Below are positions 37,301 through 46,033 of a stretch of 64,000 bases of DNA, piece after piece. The stretch is from Solirubrobacter taibaiensis. GTDB lineage: Bacteria; Actinomycetota; Thermoleophilia; Solirubrobacterales; Solirubrobacteraceae. The stretch covers positions 434,001 to 498,000 of the forward strand of contig JAPDDQ010000001.1 in NCBI GenBank assembly GCA_027587225.1, given 5' to 3'. Position numbers and translations under genes: made by a program. The notes beneath the pieces were generated by a model. It worked only from the letters and a program-made list of their open reading frames with translations, was not told the DNA's origin and ran no database searches. Numbering within the stretch: position 1 is the first letter of the stretch; each line of letters begins with the position of its first letter.

Positions 37301-38062
37301 GTCGAGGATGGCGACGTGGAGTGGACGGGCGCGACGACGCGCACGGCCAAGAACCTCGGGGTCACGCCGCGGCCGGACGTGAAGGCGATCGTCGACAAGG
37401 CGAACGCCGACACCGCGCCGCTGCGCAACCAGGTGATCGGGACGCAGTCGCGCGACATCTTGCGCGACAACCCGAACCGGCTCCTGGAATCGGCGATGGG
37501 GAACATGGTGGCCGACGCCATGCGCGCCAAGTATCCCGGCGTGCAGGCGGCGCTGACCAACTCCGGTGGTCTGCGTCAAGACCTGTTCATGGCGCCGACC
37601 GCGGGCGAGCAGCCGGGCCAGATCACCTGGGGTGAGGCGTTCGCCGTGTTGCCGTTCGGCAACCGCACGACGATCCTCACCGTGGCCTACGCCGACCTGG
37701 TGGCGGCGTTCGTGAACGGGTTCGGGCCGCCGTGCGGGAACGTGGCGGGCGGCACCGGTCGCACGCCGCAGTTCTCCGGACTGCAGGTGCAGGTGCACTG
37801 CAACGGGCAGACGCCGGTGATCGACAACATCTGGCTGACGCCGACCGGTCCGAGTGGGCCGAAGACGCTCCTCGCGCCGGGCAGCTCGGTGCGCATGGTC
37901 ATCCCGGACTTCATGTACACCGGCGGTGACGGCTACACCTCGTTCGCCAACGGCACGAACGTGCTGCAGCCCGGCGACGGGCTGCTCGAAGTGACGATCG
38001 AGTACATCACGGCCAACTCGCCGGTGGCCCCCGTGGTCGAAGGTCGGCGCATAGGTCCATAG
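34346..38062 (+). CDS. Secreted fusion: phosphodiesterase/alkaline-phosphatase-like domain plus 5'-nucleotidase
   Basis: The protein has 1238 residues with a signal peptide (VPIVAAVGAAAALAVGLA). Residues about 45-720 are a type I phosphodiesterase/nucleotide-pyrophosphatase-like domain (LLFFASDGLTQSKV, TGAWSAVHGSTNNTFHRNG, MVGDPRTDEIQHQFLG, FVASDHGFAPQFLAID). Residues about 725-1238 are a complete 5'-nucleotidase/cyclic phosphodiesterase: NVIGLNDFHGQLEP, LSGGDNVGASP, FGNHEFDYG, VVAGHTHRA, then the C-terminal substrate domain with NSGGLRQDLF and FMYTGGDGY. The two metal-dependent domains could remove phosphate from nucleotides in sequence outside the cell. A fusion of these two full-length domains is unusual. 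The ribosome site CAGGAGGG precedes ATG 34346. Confidence 0.9.
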   Translation: MERRVPIVAAVGAAAALAVGLATPWSGADAHKGWGHGGHDKGADKLLFFASDGLTQSKVEEFADDGDVPGFRELLKHGASASGHGLLTQAPPNTGAGWFSLTTGAWSAVHGSTNNTFHRNGATFDSSTSFSSANVLQAETLAQAAERGGKKVAQIEWVGGRSGVINGPTVDYRSFLSGRGVATNYISPTDNEAFTRSFGVQFDHPAGYAGNAPFPGAAPAPATGWTGVPRSYSPAKEMRLRVVDFGTDKYGLNAYLYDSRNDGRTKYDRVFFSRTKSGADKVADLAEGDPFADVKVKIIGGTNEGKTASFLLKVERLSSDLKEVRLFHTSVTRALATWPGFSQSGFTGSFEDYIADKFPSSQAGDFAVLEAGTVSEDTYIEQSEYWAKLYHPLIRYVLDKYQPDLAMVGDPRTDEIQHQFLGLVTKKLPNGSSNPAYDDTNVDGRKDGRAKAREGYIRDAYSGADKTMRLAQDYMRDRDLTTFVASDHGFAPQFLAIDASKVLVDLGLLSKPQTGNCRLPAGETIGKAKVCYAGGAAQVYLNLAGRDPATPALQQVAAADEATTVANIRAAFLALKDTNDWTHDGRPENWKVIDRTFTKAEARYIPNGRNSTADMAHPTRTGDLVVFSYPPYQFDAATPGTQFALSAFFGQHGYVPDVQDLKSNTNMRATFLAGGDAIERGEVDDVRSIDLAPTAAFLLGIPAPQHSQGTVRRDLLDDGRDFTPVNVIGLNDFHGQLEPSTFAYDGINASVGGAGQLATLFDEESRALPGQSLLLSGGDNVGASPPTSSLLEDMPTIDVMNAWGLDATAFGNHEFDYGPTRILKQQAASKFPWLSANIVQTANGQPPSYVKPSTVIRVNGVWVGVIGATVKNTPELVAAGNTAGLSFLDEAERIKRESALLRARGVKVQIVVIHEGATAGENAVDGRTATPWAGPIIGIVEKLQDTTIDLVVAGHTHRAANTVVGKIPVVEGFNAGVSYSVAQLMVEDGDVEWTGATTRTAKNLGVTPRPDVKAIVDKANADTAPLRNQVIGTQSRDILRDNPNRLLESAMGNMVADAMRAKYPGVQAALTNSGGLRQDLFMAPTAGEQPGQITWGEAFAVLPFGNRTTILTVAYADLVAAFVNGFGPPCGNVAGGTGRTPQFSGLQVQVHCNGQTPVIDNIWLTPTGPSGPKTLLAPGSSVRMVIPDFMYTGGDGYTSFANGTNVLQPGDGLLEVTIEYITANSPVAPVVEGRRIGP

Positions 38063-38095
38063 AGCCGGACTGGGGGCCATGGCACGATTCGTGTC

Positions 38096-40633
38096 GTGGC
38101 CCCCGCTCTGCTGGAACGTGACGCACCGCTCGGCGTGCTCCTCGGCGCGCTGCGTGGCGCCGAGGCCGGGCGGGGTTCGACCGCGCTGATCAGCGGCGAG
38201 GCGGGGATCGGCAAGACGTCGCTGGTGCGGGCGTTCGTGGGGCGCGCGCGGGCCCGGCTGCTCGTGGCGGCGTGCGATGACCTGGTCACGCCGCGCACTT
38301 TGGGGCCGCTGTGGGACGCGGCCCCGGACGGCGGGCCGCTGGCGCGCGCGTTGCACGAGGGCCGCGAGGTGTTCGGGGCGCTGATGGAGGAGTTGTCGCT
38401 GGAGCGGCCGACCGTCCTGGTGATCGAGGACGCGCACTGGGCCGACGACGCCACGATCGACGTGCTGGGTTACGCGGCGCGGCGGGTGGGCTCGCTCGGT
38501 GCGATGTTGGTCCTGACCGTGCGCGACGAGGCCCTGGTGGCGGGGCATCCGCTGCACCGGCTGCTGGGCGTGCTGGCCGGCGAGCCGGTGCACCGGCTCG
38601 AGCTCTCGCCCCTGTCGCGCGAGGCGGTGGTGCAGCTGGTCAACGGCACCGGGCGGGACGGGGCCGCCGTGCACGAGATGACGCGCGGCAACCCGTTCTT
38701 CGTGGCGGAGACGCTGGCCGCGGCGCCGGGCGAGGTGCCGGCGAGCGTCAAGGACGCGGTGCTGGGGCGGTTGCGTGGGGTGTCGCCGGCGTGCCGCGAA
38801 GCCGTCGAGCGGTTGAGCGTGATCCCTTCGGCGTTCCCCGCGACGCTGCTCGGCGTGACGTTGGGCGTGCTGGCCGAGGCCGAGCAGGCGGGCATCGTGG
38901 AAGCGCGCGACGGCGGGATCGGGTTCCGGCACGAGCTCGCGCGGCGGGCGGTCGAGCAGTCGCTGCCCGAGCTGCGGCGGCGGCTGCTGAACGCGGAGGT
39001 CGTGGGCGCGCTGCGGCTGGCGGGGGTCTCGGATCGCGCGCGGTTGCTCCATCACGCCGTGGCCGCGGGGGACGTGGGCACCTTGTTGGCCGAAGGCCCG
39101 GCGGCGGCGCGGGAGGCCGCGCGGGCCGGCTCGCACCGGCAGGCGCTGGCGCACTACGAAGCCGTGATCGAGCACGCCTCGTTGCTGGACGAGCGGGCAC
39201 GGGCGGACCTGTTCCACGCGTACGGGTGGGAGCTCTACAACGCGGCGCGGTTTGTGGACGCGGTGCAGGCGGGGCGCGCGGCGCAGCTGCTGTACGAGGC
39301 CTTGGGCGATGAGCGCGCTCTGGGCCTGTGCCTGGTGCGGCTGTCGCGGCTGCTGCTGATGGCGGGCGCGACCGACGAGGCGCTCGCCGCGGCCCAGCGC
39401 GCGGTGCGGCTGCTGGGCGACAACGCGTACGCGGCCCTGTACCTCGGCGCGATCCTCGCGCTGACGGCGCAGGCCTCGGAGGCGATGCCGGTGCTGGAGC
39501 GCGCGGACCGGCTCGCCGTCGAAGCCGACCGGCCCGATCTCTCCGCGCTGGTCCTGAACTACCTGGCGATCGCGCGCGTGGAGGCGGGCGAAGTGGACGC
39601 GGGGCTGGACACGATGGCGGCCAGCATCGCGTTGGCTCGCGCCGGCGGCCACTACGAGGAGCTCGCCCGCGGCTACGTCAACCACGTCGAGCTGCTCGCG
39701 CGCGTGGGCCGCTACGACGAGCTCGAGCGAATGGTCGGCGAGGGCTTGTCCTTCGCCCGCGAGCGGGGGTTCTGGTCGCACGCCTACAACCTCGACGTGC
39801 ACCGCTGCGTGTTGCTGCTGCGGCGGGGTGAGTGGGACGCGGCGGAAGCGGGACTGCGCGCGCTGGTCGAGGCCGCGGGCGGTGACACCGGGTTCTTGTA
39901 CGCGTACTCCGTGCCCTGGCTCGGCCGGCTGCTCGCGCGGCGCGGGGACCCGGCCGCGGAGACGATGCTCGCGGAGGCGTGGACGCGGGCCAAGCGCGCG
40001 CGGACGTTGGTCGGCGTCGCCTACGCGGGCCTCGCGCGGGTGGAATGGGCGTGGCTGGCCGAGGACGTCGCCGCGGCCCGTGAGGTCCGCGACGAGCTCC
40101 TACCCCGGCTCGCCCACCCCGGCGGCGTGTGGTTCCGCGGCGAGCTCCTCCGTTACCTGGAGCGGGCCGGGGTGGAGGAGCGTGGCGCGGACCTCGCCGG
40201 GCTCCCACCCACGTGGGGTGCGGGTCTCGCCGGCGAGTGGCGCACCGCGGCAGCGCGCTGGCGGCGCGCCGGCGATCCCTACGAGGCGGCGCTCGAGCTC
40301 GCGCTCAGCGGCGAGCCCGACGCGATCGCGGACGGGCTCGAGGTGCTGGACCGGCTCGGCGCGACCCCGGCCACCGAGCTCGCGCGCACCGGGCTCCGCG
40401 AGCGCGGCGCGCGCGTGCCCCGCGGCCCGAACGCGGCCACGCGCGGCAACCCCGCCGGGCTCACCGAGCGCCAGCTGGCGGTGCTGGCGCTCGTGCGCGA
40501 AGGACTCACGAATGCGGAGATCGCCGAGCGCCTGGTGCTGTCGGTGCGGACCGTCGACCACCACGTGGCGGCGATCCTGTCCAAGCTCGGCGTCAAGTCG
40601 CGGCACGAGGCCGCGGCCGTTGAGCTCGACTAG
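38096..40633 (+). CDS. LuxR-type large ATP-binding transcriptional regulator (LAL-like)
   Basis: The protein has 845 residues and starts at GTG 38096. An N-terminal AAA/NTPase domain (Walker [11 protein letters not shown], Walker [13 protein letters not shown]) is followed by a long tetratricopeptide-like helical region and a C-terminal LuxR HTH ([48 protein letters not shown]). Such regulators are ATP-dependent activators of catabolic or secondary-metabolic genes. No obvious target gene is adjacent. The stop abuts that of the convergent collagen-like gene. Confidence 0.92.
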   Translation: MAPALLERDAPLGVLLGALRGAEAGRGSTALISGEAGIGKTSLVRAFVGRARARLLVAACDDLVTPRTLGPLWDAAPDGGPLARALHEGREVFGALMEELSLERPTVLVIEDAHWADDATIDVLGYAARRVGSLGAMLVLTVRDEALVAGHPLHRLLGVLAGEPVHRLELSPLSREAVVQLVNGTGRDGAAVHEMTRGNPFFVAETLAAAPGEVPASVKDAVLGRLRGVSPACREAVERLSVIPSAFPATLLGVTLGVLAEAEQAGIVEARDGGIGFRHELARRAVEQSLPELRRRLLNAEVVGALRLAGVSDRARLLHHAVAAGDVGTLLAEGPAAAREAARAGSHRQALAHYEAVIEHASLLDERARADLFHAYGWELYNAARFVDAVQAGRAAQLLYEALGDERALGLCLVRLSRLLLMAGATDEALAAAQRAVRLLGDNAYAALYLGAILALTAQASEAMPVLERADRLAVEADRPDLSALVLNYLAIARVEAGEVDAGLDTMAASIALARAGGHYEELARGYVNHVELLARVGRYDELERMVGEGLSFARERGFWSHAYNLDVHRCVLLLRRGEWDAAEAGLRALVEAAGGDTGFLYAYSVPWLGRLLARRGDPAAETMLAEAWTRAKRARTLVGVAYAGLARVEWAWLAEDVAAAREVRDELLPRLAHPGGVWFRGELLRYLERAGVEERGADLAGLPPTWGAGLAGEWRTAAARWRRAGDPYEAALELALSGEPDAIADGLEVLDRLGATPATELARTGLRERGARVPRGPNAATRGNPAGLTERQLAVLALVREGLTNAEIAERLVLSVRTVDHHVAAILSKLGVKSRHEAAAVELD

Positions 40634-41365
40634 CTAGTCCTGCGGGCCGGACACGTGGACGTAGAACCGCTTGCGGGTGCCGTCCGCGGTGCGGGTGCCG
40701 TCGGAGTTACGGGGTGAGACGACGAAGTAGTTGACGGCGTTGGTCGGCACGGTGGGCGTGACGCCGATGTCCATCGGCGCACACGCGACGACGCCGGCGA
40801 TCGCGCAGCGCGTCGCCGAGATCTCACCGGCGAACTCGGGGTTGGCGTCCGCGCCCGGCGCCGAGCCGTTGAGGATGGCGTCGCCGTTCTGGTCGACCTG
40901 GTTCTGCAGCGCGAGGCCGGCCAGGATCCCGTTGTTGGAGAGGTCCTTGTCGCCCGACTCGATGTACACGTTGCCGTTGGCGCCGCCCGCCGGGTAGGCG
41001 TTGGCGATCCGGAAGCCACCGGACTGCGCCTCGATCTCGCCCGCGGCGTTCACCAGCAGCCAGCGGGCCGGGCCCGCATCGCCCTTGTCACCCTTGTCCC
41101 CCTTGGCGCCGGGTGCCCCGGCCGGCAACGAACCGGACCGGAAGTCCTTCGCCGTGAGCGATCCGTCCTTCACGTCACCGCTGCGGATGTCCTTGATGTC
41201 GGTCCCCGTGATGGAGTTCGACTTGATGTCCTTGCCGGTGACCGATCCGTCCCGGATGTCTGACCCGCTGATGAGCTTGGCCGCCTGAGCAGGACCGCCG
41301 GCGGCCGTGAACAGCGCCACCGTGGCGAGACCGAGGGCCAACCGAGAGGAAGTGGAGGGCTTCAT
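40634..41365 (-). CDS. Secreted protein with pentapeptide-like and collagen-like repeats
   Basis: The protein has 243 residues. The ATG at 41365 begins a signal peptide (SSRLALGLATVALFTAAGGPAQA). Residues about 30-75 show a degenerate 'DGS.T..DI' repeat (GSDIRDGSVTGKDIKSNSIT, DIKDIRSGDVKDGS), followed by a short collagen-like GAPGAKGDKGDKGDAGP and a beta-rich C-terminal domain ending 'RKRFYVHVSGPQD'. This is probably a surface adhesin or spore/cell-coat-type protein. Function is not established. Confidence 0.8.
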   Translation of the reverse strand: MKPSTSSRLALGLATVALFTAAGGPAQAAKLISGSDIRDGSVTGKDIKSNSITGTDIKDIRSGDVKDGSLTAKDFRSGSLPAGAPGAKGDKGDKGDAGPARWLLVNAAGEIEAQSGGFRIANAYPAGGANGNVYIESGDKDLSNNGILAGLALQNQVDQNGDAILNGSAPGADANPEFAGEISATRCAIAGVVACAPMDIGVTPTVPTNAVNYFVVSPRNSDGTRTADGTRKRFYVHVSGPQD

Positions 41366-41478
41366 GGCCTCCCTGTGCGCACTTGGCACGTCCGCGGTTC
41401 ACACGGTGCTCTCATCTGGCGCGTTCGCCCCCGCTGCGAACTGGTGGATCGTGTGTTCCCGCACGGGCTGCGCCGGGA

Positions 41479-41838
41479 CTAGATCTCGATCGGCTGCACG
41501 GTGCGCTCGCCGCCCGCGTCGCCGGTATTCAGCGTCTCCCGCGGCTCGATCAGCAGGACGTGCGTCTCCTCGTCCGCCTTCGGGCAGTGCTCGACGCCCC
41601 GCGGGACCACGAACAGGTCGCCCGGGTCGAGCACCACGTCGCGGTCGCGGAACTGGATCGTCAGCCGGCCCTTGACGACCAGGAACAGCTCGTCCGTCTC
41701 GTCGTGCTTGTGCCATACGAACTCGCCCTGCGTCTTGACGACCACGAGCTTGTAGTCGTTCATGTAGCCCACGATCGCCGGCTGGTAGGCGTCGGGCAGT
41801 GCGGCGAACTTCTCGGCCAGGGTGACTTTGTCGCGCAT
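41479..41838 (-). CDS. Cupin-domain protein
   Basis: The protein has 119 residues of single cupin fold with the metal motif WHKHDETDELFLVVKGRLTIQF and the second motif PGDLFVVPRGVEHCP. It resembles the small mannose-6-phosphate-isomerase-like cupins and could be a dioxygenase, isomerase or sensor. It is the last clearly chromosomal-looking gene before the decayed region. Confidence 0.85.
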   Translation of the reverse strand: MRDKVTLAEKFAALPDAYQPAIVGYMNDYKLVVVKTQGEFVWHKHDETDELFLVVKGRLTIQFRDRDVVLDPGDLFVVPRGVEHCPKADEETHVLLIEPRETLNTGDAGGERTVQPIEI

Positions 41839-42113
41839 GGACCAAGTGTGCCGAGTCGGAAGCGTCGTCGTTGGTGCTGGGAGGCGATTGCCGTTGGTGG
41901 CCGGCCCGCGTCGGCACCTCCCCGCGCTCGCCCTCGGTGCGCCTTCTTGGCTTCCCAGAGATCAAGTCAACCCTCCCGATCGATCGCCGAGGCGCCCCCA
42001 TGGAACCCGGCTCTCAGGCGGGCTTCCCTGACACCTCTGGTCCGTTGGCGCTCTCGGGCGCGGCCCGGGTGGCATAGACCCAACCGGAGGGCGCGAACGC
42101 GATGCGCGAAGCG

Positions 42114-42281
42114 TCACGCCCCTTGTTTGCGTAGGGAGCGGCGCGAGCGGTCGGCCAAGTTGACTTTGTCAAGGTAAATCCGACAGTCGAGCGCGGCCGC
42201 GGCGCGGACGTAGGAGCGCGACCAGGCGAGTGTCGGCGCGCCGCCGAGATCGGTCAGCGGGAGGCGGACTCCGAACTCCAT
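42114..42281 (-). pseudogene. N-terminal fragment of an LLM-class F420/flavin-dependent oxidoreductase
   Basis: The 55-residue frame begins MEFGVRLPLTDLGGAPTLAW and continues SRSYVRAAAALDCRIY before an unrelated basic tail and a stop. The start matches the N-terminus of LLM-class oxidoreductases (MEFGV.LP...G) and the first helix, which normally continues for another 250 residues. It is most likely a remnant left by rearrangement at the edge of the accessory region. Short length makes the family call tentative. Confidence 0.4.
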
Positions 42282-42372
42282 CGGGCGAGCGTCTCACGCG
42301 CGCGCCCGGGCCGCAGATCGGAGGCTCTTCCCGCAAAGCAGCGGTTACCGAGACGCACTGCGGGTCGCGTGG

Positions 42373-42388
42373 TTCGATCGAGATCGAA
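42373..42388. repeat. Palindrome TTCGATC-GA-GATCGAA
   Basis: A perfect 7-bp inverted repeat with a 2-base centre lies in the gene-poor stretch between the LLM fragment and the transposase remnant. It could be an operator or an end structure left by a mobile element. Nothing else in this stretch suggests a gene. Confidence 0.3.
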
Positions 42389-42550
42389 AAGAGTGGAAAT
42401 CCACACTTGCGCTATTTCGACCGCCGTCGAACTAGCGGGCATCAGGGGTCTGCAGTCGGCGTCTGAATTCCGCGATCGCTCGCTTAGGCTGAGCGCTATG
42501 GGCTTCCTTGCTGCGGTTTTGTCGTGGACTAGCTAGCGCATAAAGGCACC

Positions 42551-43527
42551 GTGATTGCGGCACCGACGACGAACGTCAGCGTTTCGGCGACCGTCGCGGC
42601 GATGAGCTGCCGCCGGAGTTGGCGACCTCAGGCGGTCGCAAGGCATGGTTTAAGGTCGCCCGCCGCTGGCTGGATGACCAGCGCGCCGGAGAGGCCGCGC
42701 CGATCACGCGCGACCGGCCTGAGCGGGTCCGCGACGCCAAGCGGCGCATGGACGAGCAGCTGATCACCGAGCTGCGCGCCGAGGAGGCTTATCAGCGCTA
42801 CCGGGCGCGCGGCAAGGACCGCCGCGGCGGCCGGTTCGGCCCGAACACGGTCCCGAGGCGTTACATTGCGCCGCCGGTGCCGGAAGGCGAGATCAACGTC
42901 ACCGATCCTGATTCGCGGATGGTCAAAGGCCAGCATCAGTTCATCCAGGGCTACAACGCGCAAGCCGCGACCAACGGGCACCAGATCGTCATCGGCGCCG
43001 AGATCGAAGTCGTTTCACCGGACTTCGGGCACGTCGAACGCACCTTGAACGCCGCCCGCCGCGACCTGCAGGCGGCCGGCGTCACCGAGCGGCCCAAGCT
43101 TGTCGTCGCCGACTCCGGCTACTGGCACACCGAACAGATGCAACGCCTGGCCGCGGAAGGCATCCCGGTCTTGATCCCGCCCGACTCCGGCCTGCGCACC
43201 AGTCCGCGGCCGGGCTGGACCGGCGGCATCTATGACTTCATGCGCGGCGTGTCGGCCAGCGAGCACGGCAAAGCGCTCTAGCGCCAACGCCAGCACCTGA
43301 TCGAGAGCTTGTTCGGCTCCATCAAACACAACCGCGGCTTCCGGCAGTTCCTGCGACGAGGCAGAGCCGCCGTTCGCACCGAATGGCGCTTGATCACCGC
43401 CACGCACAACCTGCTCAAGCTCCACGCCCATCAGATCGCGACGCGGCGGCCTAACGGCGCCGCCGGCGGCGGCCCGCCGCTCGCGGCGCTGAACTCGAGC
43501 AACGCTGGCGACCAACGCCTTCCCTGA
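42551..43527 (+). pseudogene. IS1182-type transposase remnant
   Basis: The frame carries 'DDERQRFGDRRGDELPPELA', 'AEEAYQRYRARGKDRRGGRFG', 'TDPDSRMVKGQHQFIQGYNAQAATN', 'VVADSGYWHTEQMQRLAAEGIPVLIPPD' and, after an in-frame TAG at 43279-43281, 'RQRQHLIESLFGSIKHNRGFRQFLRRGRAAVRTEWRLITATHNLLKLH'. These are the central and C-terminal catalytic segments of IS1182-type DDE transposases. The TAG stands where the family usually has Tyr (ALYRQRQ), so it is a nonsense mutation. The N-terminal third is missing. No intact terminal inverted repeats are evident. Confidence 0.85.
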
Positions 43528-43596
43528 CACAGCACACCAACTCGCGGCCGGTGACAGCCCGACGTGCCGTGTAGTTGGCTGGCTTAGCGGGTTGCG

Positions 43597-44589
43597 CTAT
43601 TCCAAGAAGCTGCGCGGTGGGCGAACGGGCTTGAACTTCAGGTCATTGGTCCAGACCACGGTGCAGAGGCTCGAAGGTTCGGAGCAGCCAAGGTCGTTCG
43701 GAGCACGCTGCTGATACACCGAGTCGCGGCCGCCCCAGGCCCAGTCCTCGAGCGGGTGACTGTCGCCGGCGAGCTCGTAGCGGCCGTTGCGATAGCGGTA
43801 GGTGCCGTAGCGCGAGCCGCAGTTGGTATTGCAGTGCCGGCTGAAGTACAGCCAGCCGGAGTCGAAGCTGGCCTTACTGAGAACTTGGCCGTTGAGACCA
43901 CAGATCTGGCGCGCGATCTGGCGAGGGCGTTTGGCGCCCAGTTTCAACACCCACAGTTCACGAACGCCGCAGGCGCCGGTCGCGCCCTCGGGCACTTTCA
44001 CGGTCATCGCCAACTGGTGGCTGGAGAGCTCCAGACCCAAGACCTCGACGCCCTTCGGCACGCGGTAGAGCGTGCGCGTGCTTGTCCGAACACGGCCGTT
44101 CCCGACCCAGGCGACCGTCTTGTTCCAAAGCGTCGGCTGGCTGCCGCGGTACACCTGGATGCCGGTCGACTGGGGTTCCGAACCGTCCAACTTCAACAGG
44201 TTGATTTCGCAACCTACAGCGTCGCAGGCGGGGAACACGACCGTCGGTTCGCCGCCGGGGCCGTGTGCGATGTCAGCTTCGATCGCCGCTGGGTGTGCTG
44301 GGACGTTCAGCGGCTTGGTAGGGCCCCCATCGGTCGAGGCAACGAGCGTGTACGAGCTCCCACTCTGCACCGAGAAGATCGCGTTCCGGCCGTAGGACCG
44401 GAGATTGACTTGCGTTTGCTCGCTGGCGAGAACCCGCTCGTTAGCCGGCGCAATCGTCGGAGGTCTGAGCGTGGCGCTCGTGAGTGCCGAGTTGTTGCTG
44501 GAGGCAGCGAGAGTCGACGACGTCGCGGCGTGTACGGGCCCGGCCAGTGCCAGAGAGAGGCCGAGCGTGGCTAAGACCGAGTGGAGCAT
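43597..44589 (-). CDS. Secreted protein, propeller-like, unknown function
   Basis: The protein has 330 residues. The ATG at 44589 (an in-frame TTG precedes it) begins a signal peptide (MLHSVLATLGLSLALAGPVHAA). The mature part has beta-rich repeats with paired Cys (FPACDAVGCEINLLKLDG, TGACGVRELWVLKLG, YFSRHCNTNCGSRYGTYRYRNG, LGCSEPSSLCTVVW), giving several probable disulfides. It resembles secreted propeller proteins elsewhere in the window but is not a clear paralogue. No enzymatic motif seen. Confidence 0.75.
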   Translation of the reverse strand: MLHSVLATLGLSLALAGPVHAATSSTLAASSNNSALTSATLRPPTIAPANERVLASEQTQVNLRSYGRNAIFSVQSGSSYTLVASTDGGPTKPLNVPAHPAAIEADIAHGPGGEPTVVFPACDAVGCEINLLKLDGSEPQSTGIQVYRGSQPTLWNKTVAWVGNGRVRTSTRTLYRVPKGVEVLGLELSSHQLAMTVKVPEGATGACGVRELWVLKLGAKRPRQIARQICGLNGQVLSKASFDSGWLYFSRHCNTNCGSRYGTYRYRNGRYELAGDSHPLEDWAWGGRDSVYQQRAPNDLGCSEPSSLCTVVWTNDLKFKPVRPPRSFLE

Positions 44590-45016
44590 CAACCGTCCAA
44601 CGATGCATGAGCAGCATTGTTGTGCTCATTGATTGTGTCGCGTCGGCCGGGTCCGGTCACGTCCCTGGGGTTGGTGTAGGTCATGATCGGACGAAACGTG
44701 AGTGGTGCCGCGGTCGAGGCGGCGCTTGATGGGGCTCGAGGCTTCCAGGCGCCCGACACGCGTTGGGTTCGCTCGCCGCCAGCAGCTTCGGTCACGCTTC
44801 CCTGAAGAGACCGCCCCGCATGCACGACACGCCAGCTGCGGACGTGCCCGAGCGGTACTCCTCGGCGCACTGGCGGGCCGCACGTACAAGCCCGGCGAGC
44901 AGCCAGTTGCGCCGTACCCCAGCAAGACGGAACAAGCGCTTTTCGACGATTGGGCCCCTTCACTGCCCGCAGCACCGGGCTGGTACAGGTCGCCGACTAC
45001 GCGCTGGACTGGGCAC
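44590..45016. other. Gene-poor stretch containing repeat copy C1
   Basis: The open frames here have no ribosome site and an unlikely composition. The only structured element I see is the first good copy of the array repeat at 44930-44955. This stretch may be the decayed left edge of the cassette-like array. Confidence 0.5.
44930..44955 (+). repeat. Array repeat C1
   Basis: Core AGCGCTTTTCGACGATTGGG matches the consensus through TCGACGA; the left arm is ACAA instead of AAGT. It is the leftmost convincing copy, 61 bp from the 3' end of the minus-strand gene 45017-45310. Confidence 0.8.
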
Positions 45017-45310
45017 TCACACAGACCTCCGCACCGATACCGAGGTGAGCCCCGACGTTGCCGGTGGAGTGAGCTCCACACGCGGATCATCGGGGTAGGC
45101 GACGATCGGGCGGCCGTCCTCTGAGACGCTCTCGGCCCAGTCGAGGGCGTCCGCCGCCTCCTGGCGATCGAGCTCGACCCGACCGCGGCCCGCGGCCAAC
45201 GGCACGAGCGCCGCGGGAAGGTCGCGGCGCTTGGAGGCTTCACGCCACCATGCATCGGCCGACGCGTGTTCCTGTCGGCGAAGGGCGTAGCACGACCGGG
45301 GCTCGTGCAT
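45017..45310 (-). CDS. Hypothetical protein, 97 residues
   Basis: The ATG at 45310 follows a strong ribosome site (GGAGG, 5-base spacing), which supports a real gene. The product begins MHEPRSCYALRRQEHASADA and continues with 'WWREASKRRDLPAALVPLAAGRGRVELDRQEAADALDWAESV', then a proline-rich tail. It is soluble, mostly helical and acidic. I recognise no family. The 244 bp upstream, to the VOC gene, hold no supportable gene. Confidence 0.6.
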   Translation of the reverse strand: MHEPRSCYALRRQEHASADAWWREASKRRDLPAALVPLAAGRGRVELDRQEAADALDWAESVSEDGRPIVAYPDDPRVELTPPATSGLTSVSVRRSV

Positions 45311-45554
45311 GAATCCTCCAAGACTGCTGCGGGCGTGACTTGCACGCCATCGACCGGCCTGCAAGCTAGTAGGCCGATCCCGATGAGGCGTAGCGGTCAG
45401 CCGAGGGCTCCATCGCCAGCGACGAATAGGCCGAGGCCGAGGCCGGTAGCGGTGAGCGGCCCGAGAACGCTGCCTGACGGCACCGGACAGCATCATGAGC
45501 GGCGCAACGCCCGGAGCCTGAGAGGACTCGATTGCGAGCTCGCGGAGTCCGCCG

Positions 45555-45944
45555 TCAGCCGGTGTACTGCGTGAGCGCCATTGTGTTCCCGTCGGGGTCC
45601 TTGATCCAGGCGGCGCGGAAGTCGCCCGCGTCCAAGATGCCGCGCTCGTCGGTGGTCAGGCCGGGTTGGTCGTAGCGCTCGAAGCGGGTGCCGCGGGCAG
45701 CGAGCTCGTCCATCGTCTCGTCGAGGTTGGCGACGGTCCAGCCGGCGATCGTCGCCGCTGACATCCCGGCGTTGGCAGGCTGCAGGTAGACGAAGAGATT
45801 CGTGCCCTGCGCGCAGAAATAGCGCACGCTTTCGGCGTCCACTTCCCCGGGCACGAGGCCGAGTTGGTCCTCGTAGAAGTGCCGGGCGCGGTTGAGATCC
45901 GCGACCGCGATGAGCGCGCCGACAGGGCAGTTCTTCAGTGACAT
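45555..45944 (-). CDS. VOC-family protein (glyoxalase/bleomycin-resistance fold)
   Basis: The protein has 129 residues and starts at ATG 45944. It has the two beta-alpha-beta-beta-beta halves of the VOC fold: 'GALIAVADLNRARHFYEDQLGLVPGEV' and 'GWTVANLDETMDELAARGTRFERYDQP...AAWIKDPDGNTMALTQY'. Metal-ligand positions are only partly conserved, so activity is not predictable. It lies 89 bp after the ECF sigma gene on the same strand and is plausibly transcribed with it; VOC and YCII proteins are frequent companions of such sigma factors. Confidence 0.82.
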   Translation of the reverse strand: MSLKNCPVGALIAVADLNRARHFYEDQLGLVPGEVDAESVRYFCAQGTNLFVYLQPANAGMSAATIAGWTVANLDETMDELAARGTRFERYDQPGLTTDERGILDAGDFRAAWIKDPDGNTMALTQYTG

Positions 45945-46033
45945 GATTTGTGCCGTTCCTTTCGGGGCGGTTTCAGGTCCCGCGTCGGGGAGGTGCTGAG
46001 ATAGACCGGGCGGGGGGCCCGGATGCATCGCGC

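Noticed and set aside
44702..45124. Plus-strand frame of 140 residues crossing repeat C1
   Set aside because: It overlaps the better supported minus-strand gene 45017-45310 (strong GGAGG ribosome site) and has a non-protein-like composition.
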